A stretch of 64,000 bases of DNA from Mya arenaria. Taxonomy: Eukaryota; Mollusca; Bivalvia; Myida; Myidae. The translations under genes and the position numbers were made by a program. The stretch spans positions 14,737,386-14,801,385 of the forward strand of contig NC_069130.1 of assembly GCF_026914265.1 (NCBI RefSeq). Reading direction: 5' to 3'. Within the stretch, counting starts at the first letter, position 1, and each line of letters opens with the position of its first letter. Shown in pieces: positions 48,351-60,720 of this stretch. Below the pieces are notes generated by a model, which worked only from the letters and a program-made list of their open reading frames with translations, made no database searches and was not told the origin of the DNA.

Positions 48351-51300
48351 GGAGTAAAGCGTTGGAACGTGTTTTGTTTAAAAGACCACAATGAATAAGA
48401 CAAAAACCTGGGCCCGTATCCACTAATGTCAACAAATATTTTTGAATCATATTAAAACTATTTATTTTAACGTAAAAGAGCTCATTCCACCGACTTTACT
48501 CATCAATTTTACAATACAATCTTGAAGTTTAGCCCTCTTTAGTCTTGAGTGTCAAATTTATAAGTTTGTGAATGGTCACTGATTTATGAGATGTAAGCCA
48601 ATACTCGTATATGCTATAGAGTATCACACCTATTACTTGAAGCCAGTGGTCTTAACACAAAGACGTACACAAAAGCATTTTAATTAAATTACATAGAATT
48701 CTCTTTATTCTATTCGTTTTACCAATATATGTTAATAAATGTACAATTTCGAATAGTAATAAAAATATCAAATTGTAAAACCCTCCTAGAAAGAAAGTTT
48801 CAATGAAATGAAAAATTGAGGTTTTGTCACTTGAGACTGTTAGTAATTATGGTCACAGAAGTCCCGGTATGGAATCCTGTTGTCGATCTAAAAATATACT
48901 TTTCTTTTATTATTGTTATATTATTAATGTGTATACTTGTGAATGAATGCTATTATTGTCGATAATGTTTTATGTTTCGTTTAAGTAATAAGGCTGATTA
49001 TGAGTCTTTAAATGAAAATATATGTTTTTGGTCGGACTTGAAACTACAAAATGAATATCAGTCAATTAGACACGCAAACCACGGCGTTATAACATTGAAT
49101 ATATTTTAGTAACACATTTAACATGTAAGGCTGTTTAAAGCATAGTTTAAATTACGCTGATACCCAATTGTTTTCAATATAAATTAATTATTCATGTACG
49201 TGACTAGTCGATATGAAGATAGGACACTATTCAATCAGCAAACAATGCAATGTTAATCATTATTGTCAAAGGGATTGCAAATCTACCATAATTGGGATAT
49301 AACAATGAAGAGGAATCTACAATAACGTATTTAAATATCTGTTTAATTATCTGTTAATTAATCAAAGTTGAATGGCAACTTAACACCGCCAACTTTACAA
49401 ACTATTTATCGTATTTAGTTGAAAATTATTTTGATTTAAACTTTTAGAATCAATGCAGTCTTTTTAAAACAATACTGCACTACAGTATCATTTTGATACG
49501 CGAGCTTTATTTTACTACCAAAATGAGAACCCCACATATGGGCAAATTTGGATCTGAAATGACATCGAAGTACGGAAAACCTTATAATTATAACGTCGAT
49601 GACGTTATCATGAAAACAAATAATTGATGCAGTAGCCAATTACAAATTTGGATAGCATTTTGCATATGGTAAATAAACTAGTACGCATCAGCGAAACGGC
49701 ATACACAAATATGCTTAAATGAAGAAAGTATTTCGAAACAATTCTTCTTAACACAGTATCCACTACACTGACGTATGCTTGCAGTGTTTTGAAATACATG
49801 TAGCGAGAATCTTTATTATATTCAATTATTTATTTTTATGTCAATGTTCAGGAGGTAGTTTTGGACACATTTTTGAACAAAGTTCTCAATTTTGTCGACA
49901 GATTTCGTTATGATTCAGAGGTTTAATGGGAAGTGTCCAAGATTACTTATGCAATCAGTAATGTATGTCTTATTTAGTACATGTTAACATTTACACAAGT
50001 TAAAATATAGTATCCGCCTTTAACAGCTATAGAAATGAAATCAGTCTAGTTTTCTATACCTACAGTTTTTGTATAATTTCCCTAATGGCGCAAATGATAG
50101 GTTAGTGCACAACAAATAAATGCATTATTATGTTTAAATGATCGGACTGTATTTACCAAGATAAAACATGATCTGTGTACATATTAAACAATTATGGCGC
50201 TTTTAAATTGGGGAAAATATGGCCACGAAGTAATTATTAAAAAAAATATTTTATAGGACAATATGTTTTTATCTGTACACATATCATTTGTTTGTTGTTG
50301 TTTTTTTGTCGACAGTTATATTTTTACCCCACTCAATCAATCACTATTCTTACATTTCCAGCACATTAAGTCTTCTATCTGCCTTATATAAGTATCGCGC
50401 TTAATCGCTAATAATTGTAACTATACGACTTAACGGACATTACGTCACAGTTTGGTTTCGCCTCTGCTGAAAACACGTAGTAAACATATCAGTTCACCAT
50501 ATAATGTAAAAAATAAGAATGGGCCGCTCGCACCGTCCTTCTAAATCATAACATCAACTGTACAAAAACGGCGCAACTATTTTATTAGAAAGCGAAATAA
50601 CGCTTTCGTTCTATACGTGTTAAGTTTATACTCAATTCTTAAAGATCGATTGTGAAAATCCGGAGAGCTCGAGTACTTATTTCCATCTTGAGATTTCTTC
50701 AGAATTTTTTCATGTTGGTGATTTTACATCGGCCACTCTCACCATTGAGATTGTACGCAGATATCTAAAAAGATATGTGATAAGCGTTTATACTTTAGAT
50801 ATAAACTAGTCTTTTGTGTCTTCCCTCATGATTCCGCCAGCGATATCAACGGTAAGATATACATTAAATGATTTAGAGAACCTCGGACGAAAACAATCGC
50901 CACATTCCCATTTAATCCTTAATTAATTTATAAGTGTGTTATTGAGAAGTTCGTTTATGCGCACTGGCTAATGTGGACTGTCTAGAATGGAGGCATTTCG
51001 CGCAAAACACAAAGAAAGATAGATTATTTTTTTATTTTATAAAAATCGGTCTAAACCGGTCTAAACACCAAGCATAAACTCAAATAATAACTTATATAAA
51101 TAATAAGTTTTCTGATGATTAAGTTTCAACTGTTTTGTGGTTTATTTCATGTTTTTTTGAAAATGTCTATACAAATGTTAACACTGTTCACAATAGAATT
51201 TATTGAACCTAATTATTCTATTCATATAATCAACAATCTCATAGATTAGAACACAGATGGTTTCACAGACCAGGAAGTTAATTATTTTCAAAAACAGACA

Positions 51301-52030
51301 AAGACCCACAGATAAGTCTCAGTGGATAGTAACAGGATCGTTACAGGTAAATGTTTCCTTTACGTTGTTTTATTCCTTAATACTGTTTATATCAATTGAA
51401 ACAGATATGTTAATATAAAAGTTGCATATACGATCTCAATAAACATGATAATATGATTCAATTTGTTTAAAACCGATCAATGTTTCTTACTAATTGTGTA
51501 TAAGTAGGGCAATGATCAGAATTTAACAACCATGGAAATAGTTAATTTTCATTTTTTACAGCCCTGTTTATTCCTCATATACATGTCGAAAGAACATTCC
51601 ATAATCAGTCTAACAAAGCGAACGAAACGAAAGAGGTTTTTGTCATTCTCTTTTTTAAATATTTAAATCCGTACTTGATTTTCTGAACGATAAAAATTAA
51701 GTCTATTTTGCATGAACCGGTCAACCTTTCCTGACCTTTGTAGGCGGAGTTTCGCAACAAAGCAACGCTCTGATATGGCGCTGGTGAATCACTGCGCGTA
51801 GTAATTTTACTATGATTTAATTTATTGCTAAATGTTCTGTTGAATGCCGGCTTGTTTAAATGTTTCTTCTGATGTTTTACGAAGAATTTAAATAAAAGAC
51901 ATTATTTTCTTTAAATATCATTTGGAAAATGCTTTATTTTGCATTTGATAACAAAAGAACACGCATTGAACAAACAAATTAAAACTGACACGGTTTTTAC
52001 TACGGTTCGTCTGCAACAACTGTCAAAACA
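48351..52030. other. No recognised feature
   Basis: 3.7 kb of AT-rich spacer between the HSPA12 fragment and copy 3. I found no domain, splice-framed exon, RNA gene or tandem repeat to report. Confidence 0.5.
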
Positions 52031-52033
52031 AAC

Positions 52034-52099
52034 ATGGCTGATGATTCGCAGTTCGGCGATTTCAGTCTAGGACAAATGTATGATACATTATCGGATTAA
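52034..52099 (+). CDS. Tiny open frame of unknown function, 21 aa
   Basis: The start AACATGGCT has a good Kozak context and reads MADDSQFGDFSLGQMYDTLS then D and stop. The same frame continues open for another 17 codons after the stop (DNDYLSTIKLGDIF...). The acidic, sharply coding-like composition after an upstream GC-richer stretch (51720-51800) suggests a broken first exon. I recognise no family. It could equally be chance. Confidence 0.22.
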   Translation: MADDSQFGDFSLGQMYDTLSD

Positions 52100-52665
52100 G
52101 ACAATGATTATCTTTCTACGATAAAATTAGGCGATATCTTCGTCTATATTTAAATACATGAAATGATTAGAGACTTCCAAAGTGTCATGTATTTTTGTGA
52201 GTTCAAATATTGACAATTCGAGAAGACTAGCACGACACAACACTTCAATATCTTTGCAAAAGTTAAAAGACAACAAAAAAATGAAACCTGGAAGTTATCG
52301 ATTAAATCACCATGACCACAATTTTTTATGCCCTCTCACATGGGTCATGCATAAACATGAGTTAAAATGCATCGGAAGTTCTCTTGATTAAAATGAACAT
52401 ATTACAACAAAAATCATTATTACCTCAACATATTTAACAGAAACTATTAAATGATTAAAAAAATCTTTGATTCTTTATTTCTTTCTGAAAATTACTTATG
52501 GACTATTCATTATGCGGAGGATAAAAAGAACGCCCAGCTAAAACACCAAGGGCGACAAATGCTCTTACCATTTACATTCGCTCTTCACGTTTTGTTCCCC
52601 TTTGTTGTAATTAAAGGCTTATTATCAAACACTATGATGCCAAATAAAAAGGGAAAATGTAAATA
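52100..52665. other. No recognised feature
   Basis: AT-rich spacer with two small open frames of no known family. Confidence 0.45.
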
Positions 52666-52670
52666 TAAGT

Positions 52671-52818
52671 ATTGATTCTTATTTTTTGTGCTTTCATGCA
52701 GTATGAACGCTCGGCCGCGATTTTGCATATTTTCAAAAACAGCTAGCGCGGTTAATGCATATGCAAAATCGCGGCTGAGCGTTCATACTTCATGAACGCA
52801 CAAAAAATAAGAATCAAT
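52671..52818. mobile_element. 148-bp foldback with 60-bp arms
   Basis: The left arm, 52671-52730 (ATTGATTCTTATTTTTTGTG, later CGCGATTTTGCATAT), pairs with 52759-52818 in inverse order. Few mismatches and only 28 bases lie between. The arms contain GTATGAACGC, shared with the foldback at 23281. It would form a long stable hairpin. Non-coding. Confidence 0.85.
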
Positions 52819-54010
52819 CCTTAAGTGTGGGGAATGCATGAAATAATAAATACTAAGCATATGACAGTAGCTTTTTCAGGTTCATCATGTTTAAGAATAT
52901 TATTGATTACGCTTCCCTTGAATTACAACATCACAGACATAAGACGTGTTTACTTGTGGCACTGGTGGAGTTATTAAAAATAGTTTATTGCCAAATTCAC
53001 ACAATATATTTTTGAAAATAGTTCACTATTTATCATGCTTCAAAATGAATAATGCACTCTCACCATCAAGGATAACATTTAAAACATATTGGATATATTA
53101 AAACAATAAAACATAATATGTATTCCTTCATGAATCATATTTAATTCCAAAGAAAACGGAATCCAACCATATATCCTTATCCTAACATTTCATAGGCTCA
53201 GATTATATACAGCGACTAAATAGAGGCCGTAAGAAACGTCCTTCATAGTAATGTGAAACCTCCATTGCATAATAATTTAAATAAAACAATAATATGGTGC
53301 CGAAACATGGGCGAGTCCCTTTAAAATCGTAACGCTATTATTTGTTCTGTGCTTTCGTAAAATATTGAATAGTTTTGCCTAAAGAATACACATTCAAATA
53401 GTAGGGAGGGTTCATACATCGATGTATTTGAAGATCAGAGAGTACAGAATGTTAAAAATAAATTTCTCAGTGGCTAGGGAATGTCAAACGTAATTTAAGA
53501 GTCATGACAGATACGAAAAGTCCGAAACAAATATTTGCGATTGGCATGATGCATCCAAAATATCTTGGTATTTCATGGTATAAAATTTCCTAGTTTCGTA
53601 TATGAATATATTTTTATAAACTTTTTTTTCAATCTCAAAATCATACTCACTATTCCCTGTAAATTATTTTATTCATAGTAACAAAGTTTGCAGTTGTTAA
53701 CATTTCTGCGAATGTATATTTTTTTCGTCTTTATGATTTCTTTTCGGCAGAGACAGGTGGTTGTCAAAAATATAGAAACACCATCCACTGCCAGACAGTG
53801 GTAAATACTCAATAAACTGCTATGGGTTAAGTACAGTTTCACACTGAAGTTTGAACTGCCACACAATTTCAAATATTTATAAACACCTGGGTAAAATCAG
53901 TAACTGGCTGCCATATCACAAAACTATTTAAGTCATTTTCCAATCTCAGTATAAAGTAACCAAAACACAGCTGAGCTTCAAAATAATTTCCCGCCATCTT
54001 TTTTTAAAAA
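52819..54010. other. No recognised feature
   Basis: AT-rich spacer upstream of HSPA12 copy 3. Confidence 0.45.
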
Positions 54011-54514
54011 ATGCATTCTCTCGTAAATGAGACAATGTTTGTGTTAATACTAAATAAGGTAACAATTATGTTTAAAACAATTGAATATAACTTTTTTTTC
54101 ATTTTTGATCAATTTTGTGCTCTAGAATGGTTTCGCTTTATGATATTGACCAACGATGTGTTTCAAGACTATCTTCGACAGCATCCGCTTGTCAAGAGAA
54201 TAAAACATTCGATTTTGAATCAAGTTAGGTTGGTATGTGGTAAAATAAGTTATGAGAGTTATGCGGTATTGGGGTATGGTGGAAAGTTCATCAATAATCA
54301 TAGGTTCGAATTCATCCCTAGCAGAGATTTTTAACATAGTGTTTAATATCTCTCCGTAGAACGAATTTAAACCTAGGTTTCTTGAATGAACGAGAGCCTG
54401 CTGTCTTTGTTGAGGACAAATAGGAAACCAAGACCTCTTAAGTGACGGCGGGAAACATTACCACTAGACAACTCTCATTTCCACAGCTCTGTCTTCGTTT
54501 AGAGCAAAGCAACC
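54011..54514 (+). promoter_or_regulatory. 5' flank of HSPA12 copy 3, conserved with copy 2
   Basis: Shares AACAATTGAATATAACTT, a CTAGAATGGTTTCGCTTTA-like block, CCTAGGTTTCTTGAATGAAC and CCTGCTGTCTTTG with the copy 2 flank. TTTCTTGAAT holds one TTCNNGAA pair, a minimal half of a heat-shock element, but no complete three-unit site. CTTCGTTTAG lies 12 bases before the ATG and could be the acceptor of a leader intron. Confidence 0.45.
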
Positions 54515-57500
54515 ATGGCCAGCAATGCTCAAAACAACACTCTCCTAGTTGCTGCTTTCGACTTTGGTACGACATACAGCGGCTATGCATTCTCTTTCCG
54601 AGACGATCCTAAAAAGATTCAGACAAACCAGAATTGGTATGCAGGCGGTGGATCTTCCAAACTGGTGTCATTAAAGACTCCTACCTCCGTTCTTCTCAAA
54701 CCCAAAGAACAGTTTGATTCGTTTGGATTCGAAGCTGAAGATAAGTACGCAGACCTAGCGGAAGACGATGAGCATCACGGCTGGAGGCTTTTCCGGAGAT
54801 TCAAAATGGTTCTGCATAGTAATGAGGTATTTTATTAATAATGTTATCCTGTACTAGCATTGTATGTTATTATTATTTCCTTTTTTCCCCTAACTATTTG
54901 TTTTACTTTCGTGCTTGTCTCTGTAGGTTTCGTTGTATTATATATGTTATTGATTATACAAATATTGACCTCATATACTAAATTGATATTGCAGGGTGAC
55001 TTTCAGTGGTTTTAGGGGGGTAGGTGGTACAAAGAGTAGAACAACAAATGAAATATACCAAACTGTTTGGCAAAGTATGTAGAATATAAAACAGTCAGCA
55101 TAATTTTTTCTTATTCGACTGATTTTTTTGCGACTTTGATTTTAAAATGTTCAGTTTGGTGTGTCATTTTGTTACAATATAGTCATTTCAATACATTATT
55201 CAAAATGTAGTGGTTACACGCTAAATATTTAAGCTCTCAGAAACAGCATCTTTTGTCAACAGCCTTGGGACAGGCTAGTATGACGCCTCGATGTGTTCAA
55301 ACGATTTTACTGAAGGGTAGCTGAATATGGAGGGAAGTATTATTTACTGTGTAACAATCATTTTTATAAGAAAAAAAGAAGTTATGTACAAAACAATTAC
55401 ATAAAAAGAAGATAAAAAAAACAAAAAATCTCGTGTATGCTTGTGTGGGTATTTTGAGCTTGAAATTGCCTTGACCTTAACATGTTAGTTATGTATGTCA
55501 ACACAAAGCACATTATGAAACAAATACATGACAGTCATATTCATATAATTTGAAGAATTAAGCATTCACAACTTATTGTACAATTCTGAATAAACACCTT
55601 ACTTGAAATGCATAATTAATTTGAACAGACCTTGAGCATTACACCAAAGATGTCAGTAATGATTGCCGACATGGAGCAAATTATGAAATAGTGACATGAC
55701 ACACATTTAGATAAACTTAGATATACTTTAAATTGTACAACATACAATTATCACGACAATAGCAATTTTCAGACACCCCTTTGTTTCATGTGTTTTAAAT
55801 CCGACAAATGAACCTAACAGTATGTCTTTAATTGAAAACACATATTTTTAACAAAGCTTGCACCACTTTTCTATCCAAAATAATCATAATAAACTTTTAG
55901 ATGTGACCTTAACATTGACCTTGAAATGGTGAATGTAGTATGCCAATATCCGACAAGTAATATCCATGTAAGTATTCATTCAAATCTATTGAATAATTAT
56001 ACCATTTTCAGAAAGAAACCTTTTACTGAAAATTTATGGCGGACATTTTGGACGCAGTCTTGGAGTTTTCAACCCGCACCACAGGCTGGCAATTTATGCC
56101 GGCAGTTTCAAATAATACAGACTTTGCAAAACATGTTGTTTATAACTTTTAATACCGTCTCATCCTTAATACAAGTAAGATACGTTTTTACTGAAAATCA
56201 CCCTACTATCAATATCAGCTTGGTCTTTCTACAATAATATTATCTAGAGACACGTAGTTTAATGCATGACAGACAATCAACGGGAATCACGCGGCGGCAT
56301 GATAGATATCAAGATATCGGTATCATTACATATAAGGGTAACCGCTTTGGAAATATAAAGTAGTCAATCTGTTATGATTTCTAGCATTGATCAATAAGGA
56401 ACTAATTAAATAAGTTACATACTTGGAGCCTGGAGCCAACTTCAGCTAGATGATGAAGACGTAAAACGTTTATAAAAGTAAAATTAATGTCACCTCTAGC
56501 ACTTGACGAAAGAAGTTACGGTGGAGGACATTTGCGGAACACAGATGAAGGCTTTCCCGCTGTTTGTCATGTCTATTCAATTCCTGAGAGAGCACTTACT
56601 AGATGCGGTTAACAAGCAAAAGATAGGAATGAAAGAGACGGACATATCGTATGTGTTGACCGTCCCGGCTATCTGGGAAGACAATGCCAAGAGGTTCATG
56701 AGGGATGCAGCAGTTGGAGTATGTCATTTTTTTTTTTTTGTTGCGTTGCATTATGAATGAATTTGTTTTTTATATGTACATCAAAGACTTGGTTCGAATA
56801 ACTGACTGATAGCTTAGGCCTTCTTCTTTATATACATGTTAGTATTTTTAAAATGTAAAATGGGCCATTGAATATAGATTAAGTGGTCCAAAGTAAAAAC
56901 ATAAATATGCTTACTAACTTTGAAAACAACTTAAATTGAGGCTTTGTGATCAATAACATAAACACTAACATTATGGAAATCGTTATATTTTATAAGCTCT
57001 CATAGGAATCTCACCATGATAATCAGAACTAACGATATTCACATAAAAGTATGCTTCTAATGGAACGATATCCATAACGTCACGTTTCAAAGCAGTTAAA
57101 ACAACCATTAACCTCGTTACTGAAATAATACCTCCAGTGCTTCAAGCTCATCAATGAATTCAAAACCTCCGGTAGAGGATACAGTAGCTCGTATGTACCT
57201 AGGTCTATACTTAGCTGCTGAATCGACTTTTTCAAAGGCTGGAATCGACCCAAACCGCCTTAAGCTTGCCTTGGAGCCGGAGTGTGCCTCGATCTGGTGT
57301 GAGACGTTGGGTATGGACGTGAAAGGCGCTGTATCGATTCCAGGAGCTCAGTACATGGTTGTCGATCTTGGAGGTTAGAAAAGTTGCTCTATATTAAAAT
57401 TTAAAAGTCATACCTACTTATAACCGTCCGTCTTTCATTAACCATAGGATAATTGGCTACAAAAATAAGTGCGCATATTATACATGGATACTATAGGTAA

Positions 57501-58582
57501 GCATTTTAGAAAAAAATAATATCTTAACAATTTTTTCAGGGGGAACAGCAGATATCTCCGTACACGAAAAAAAACCAGACGGAAACTTGAAGGAAATCCA
57601 CAAAGCCAGCGGCGGTCCTTGGGGAGGCATCTTTGTTGATGAAAATTACATGAAAATGTTGGGTTGTTTGCTTGGGGAAAGGGCTCTCCTTGAACTGCAA
57701 AATACGGAAATGATTGATTATTTTGATATCACTCGTGAATTTGAACACAAAAAACGATCCTTTAATAGCGTTAAAACAAAGCATATTATTGTTCGTTTGT
57801 CTGCTTCATTGCGTGACCTTGCTAAAGAACATTCCAAACAATCGATTGAAGGCAGAATTGCAGCATTGGAAAATTCCATAACACTGACTCGGGACAAGCT
57901 GAAAATCGACGGGACAGTAATCCAATCATGGTTCAAAAGTCCAATCGACATGCTGATCCAGCATATAAGGTCACTTCTAGCAGAAGCAAAAATGAAACGC
58001 GGGCAAACTATCGTTCTAGTTGGTGGCTTCGGTGAAAGCTCGTACGTTCAGGAAAGAATGAGGAATGAAATACCCGCCGTGAGGATGATCGTTCCTGAAG
58101 ACGCGGGCCTCGCCGTGTTAAAAGGCGCAGTGAGGTTTGGACACAACCCAGCCATTGTCAGCTCAAGGATTATGAAATACACGTATGGGACAAAAGTGTT
58201 GGTCGAGTTTGATGAAAAGAAACACCCAGGTGATAAGAAGGTATGGAAGAATGGAGAGTGGTGGGTGCCTAAGTGTTTCAAGGTGTACAGGCGGGTGAAC
58301 GATAAGGTGGGAGTGGACGTTCAGGTGACCAAGATGGGTACTCCTTACAGTAAAGTTTCCCTCACACCCGTCTACAGGATGATACAGGAGAACCCCCAGT
58401 ACGTGACAGACCCTGGATGTGAACTAATTGGGACTATAAGACTGGAAAACAGCATTGACATTCCGTTTGAAGAACAGGATATAGAAGACACGTTCGTGTT
58501 CGGGGATACTGAGTTGCTGGTGAAGACGAAGAACATGGCCACGGGGAAAGAGGCCTCAATGACATTTGAGTGTTTCAAGTAA
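54515..58582 (+). CDS. HSPA12-like HSP70 family protein, copy 3 (intact, 569 aa)
   Basis: Coding exons 54515-54826, 56500-56718, 57238-57373, 57540-58582. All boundaries are GT-AG and the product is 569 aa. The ATG has a strong context (AACCATGG). Motifs in order are DFGTTYSGYAF (16-26), VLTVPAIWEDNAKRF (156-170), DLGGGTAD (220-227), IVLVGGFGESSY (381-392) and PEDAGLAVLKGAV. These form the nucleotide pocket of an actin-fold ATPase as in HSP70/HSPA12. No signal peptide, membrane segment or EEVD tail; it ends MTFECFK. Intron 1 is 1673 bp, far longer than in copies 1 and 2 (360 and 446 bp). It faces away from copies 1, 2 and 4, so the cluster contains an inversion. I infer a cytosolic stress- or immunity-related role from the family in bivalves, with no direct evidence here. 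Confidence 0.93.
54827..56499 (+). other. Expanded intron 1 of HSPA12 copy 3
   Basis: 1673 bp, against 360 and 446 bp in the sister copies. It holds loosely repeated ACCTTGA- and CAATTACAT-type words at 55440-55930 and a 103-codon open frame (55926-56237) with no recognisable domain. No clear TIR or tandem unit explains the expansion. Confidence 0.5.
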
Positions 58583-58764
58583 CTAGTGTGGAACAATGTG
58601 TAAATGCACATCAGAACGTTTGTACAGTATCGCATACGCATGACACAAAATATGCAAGCGTTCTAACGTTTCACAAAACTATTCTATAGAATGTTTCGAA
58701 AGTGTTTGCTTGTACATATATGCTTCGCGTTTCAATATATTATTTTGCTGTTTTCTTTACTTGA

Positions 58765-59015
58765 TAGATACTTAATTCTACTTCTGTATCCACAGCCTGA
58801 TAGATACTCATATTTACGCCATTACTGATAGCCTTATACATTCTAAAGTCCACTCGTCTATCCATAGCGCGATAGATACTCATATTAACGTCATTACTGA
58901 TAGCCTCATACATTCTCAAATCTACTCCTCTATCCATAGCGCGATAGATACTCATATTAACGTCATTACTGATAGCCTCATACATTCTCAAATCTACTCC
59001 TCTATCCATAGCACA
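58765..59015. repeat. 72-bp tandem repeat, ~3.5 units
   Basis: The unit is GATAGATACTCATATTAACG, TCATTACTGATAGCCTCATA, CATTCTCAAATCTACTCCTC, TATCCATAGCGC. Two units are almost identical and the outer ones diverge. 72 is a multiple of three, which explains the repetitive minus-strand frame across it. Confidence 0.95.
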
Positions 59016-60394
59016 ATAGATACGAATTGTTACTCATATCAGTTTCAATGACCTAAATAAAAATTACCTGCAATAAAAAAAAACATCTACATAGTGTGAA
59101 ATATATATCCCTAAAACACAAAATAAACGAATGTGGTGCAATAAAAATAATCTGTTAGTACTAAAAGTTTTTCAACAAATGATTCATTCTTGAAACAGGC
59201 ATCTAACCTTTCTAAGCCTGAGGTCAGAGTCATTGAACAATACCCAAAGGGTTAAGCAGATGACAGTTGGCCTATCAAGCTTGGACAAATGTATTGGAAG
59301 GAATTTATGATCAAGTCCCTATAAATTCCTGTCAATTCCTTAGATAAAAATATACATCAATAGATAGCCAAATATGCAATCTTGATGGTATATTTATAAG
59401 TCATACAATCAAATCAAAATAAAAAAATGTGCTTGTCACAGTAAATATGCTTTAACAGAGCACGTATCAACTTCCCACTGTCTTTTACAATATCCCCTAT
59501 GAAGAAAGGGTACTGAAAGGGGCAAGCTCCCTATTAGGCACTTATAAGCATTTCACTGATACGGGTGCGGTTGGTTGCTTATTTGGTCAATCATCTATCA
59601 GGGAAAGGGTTAAATGTAGAACAAACATAACGTGGATGATATCATGTCTGTATATACAATAATTAACATGTATTGCATTGTTATAGTACCTGTTTATTCG
59701 CATTTCAATTATTAAAATAATAATTAAAAAATTAAGTTATTAACTATTTAATTACGACACCAAAATACAGTTAATGAAAAGATTCATGTAGTTATATCCG
59801 ATTAGCTACATCAATCTAAAATCCAATTAATCCAGTAGTAGCAGCAACAACATAACTCACGTCAACAACGCGGCAAAGAGGAAACATCATTAGAATAATG
59901 TCGTATTTCTTAAAGGATATGGTAAGATGTTGTAAAGATGTTCATCTTATTGTGAAACATAGCGCCATTTTGTGTTTTTAAATTCAATAAAAACTATGTT
60001 TTCACACGATTCTCGAGACAATGCTGTGCAATCTGGTAGCAACCTCAACTGTTTCATGGGTATATGTTCATTTGTGATTAATGCTTGACTGTAATTAGCG
60101 ACCAATCAGTATATTATATTAACACCTCTACTTCGATTCATTAAATGAATTACCCTTCAGCAATTGCAAACATTTCCCAATGAACGTAACATCTAACAAT
60201 ATGTTCGGTTCGCGAATCACTGCATAACAATAAACATGTAAATTGATTGTTTTTATCTTGTCATTGTTTTATAATGTCAGTATGGCCCGAAAAACAATAA
60301 TTCCTATGCAAGCAAGTGTTTTATTATATGTTTAAGGTATTGTTATCATTATTGTTTCAATTTAACGTTTCAAAGTGACTTAAAGTGTTCATTT
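59016..60394. other. No recognised feature
   Basis: 1.4 kb of AT-rich spacer with nothing that I can support. Confidence 0.5.
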
Positions 60395-60720
60395 TTGCCG
60401 CGAAATTGTGTCGTAATTTGATAAACTGTTTCCGGTTACGGCCGGGACCTTTTTTACAGAATGGGCAAAAAAACATTACTGTAAGGTTTTCTTAAATGTA
60501 ATAACGTATTTATAACAACCATTGAATGAATAATTAACTTTTAGTGTAAATATAAGTAATGAATTGCGGGATTGATGTCATTATCGGGTATATAATGCTG
60601 TTGGACTGGTTAAAATACGGCTGGAGTCCTTTGGACTCCACACACTTGAACCAGCCCAACTGCATTCAAACTCCGACGATAAAGAAATCAATCCGGCAAT
60701 ACAATTAATTCCTTAAATAA
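60395..60720 (-). mobile_element. Foldback element F, copy 2 (diverged)
   Basis: Inverse orientation to 23281-23575. CGGTTACGGCCGGGACC and ACAGAATGGGCA are followed by TAATGAATTGCGGGATTGAT, then GTCATTATCGGG. A diverged opposite arm follows (60655-60717). A central hairpin GGAGTCCTTTGGACTCC (about 60624) is better preserved than in copy 1. Confidence 0.7.

Noticed and set aside
57154-57237. Extension of HSPA12 copy 3 exon 3 upstream to an in-frame ATG
   Set aside because: The intact sister gene has its acceptor at the homologous position 57237/57238 and exon length 136 nt; the extension has no counterpart there.
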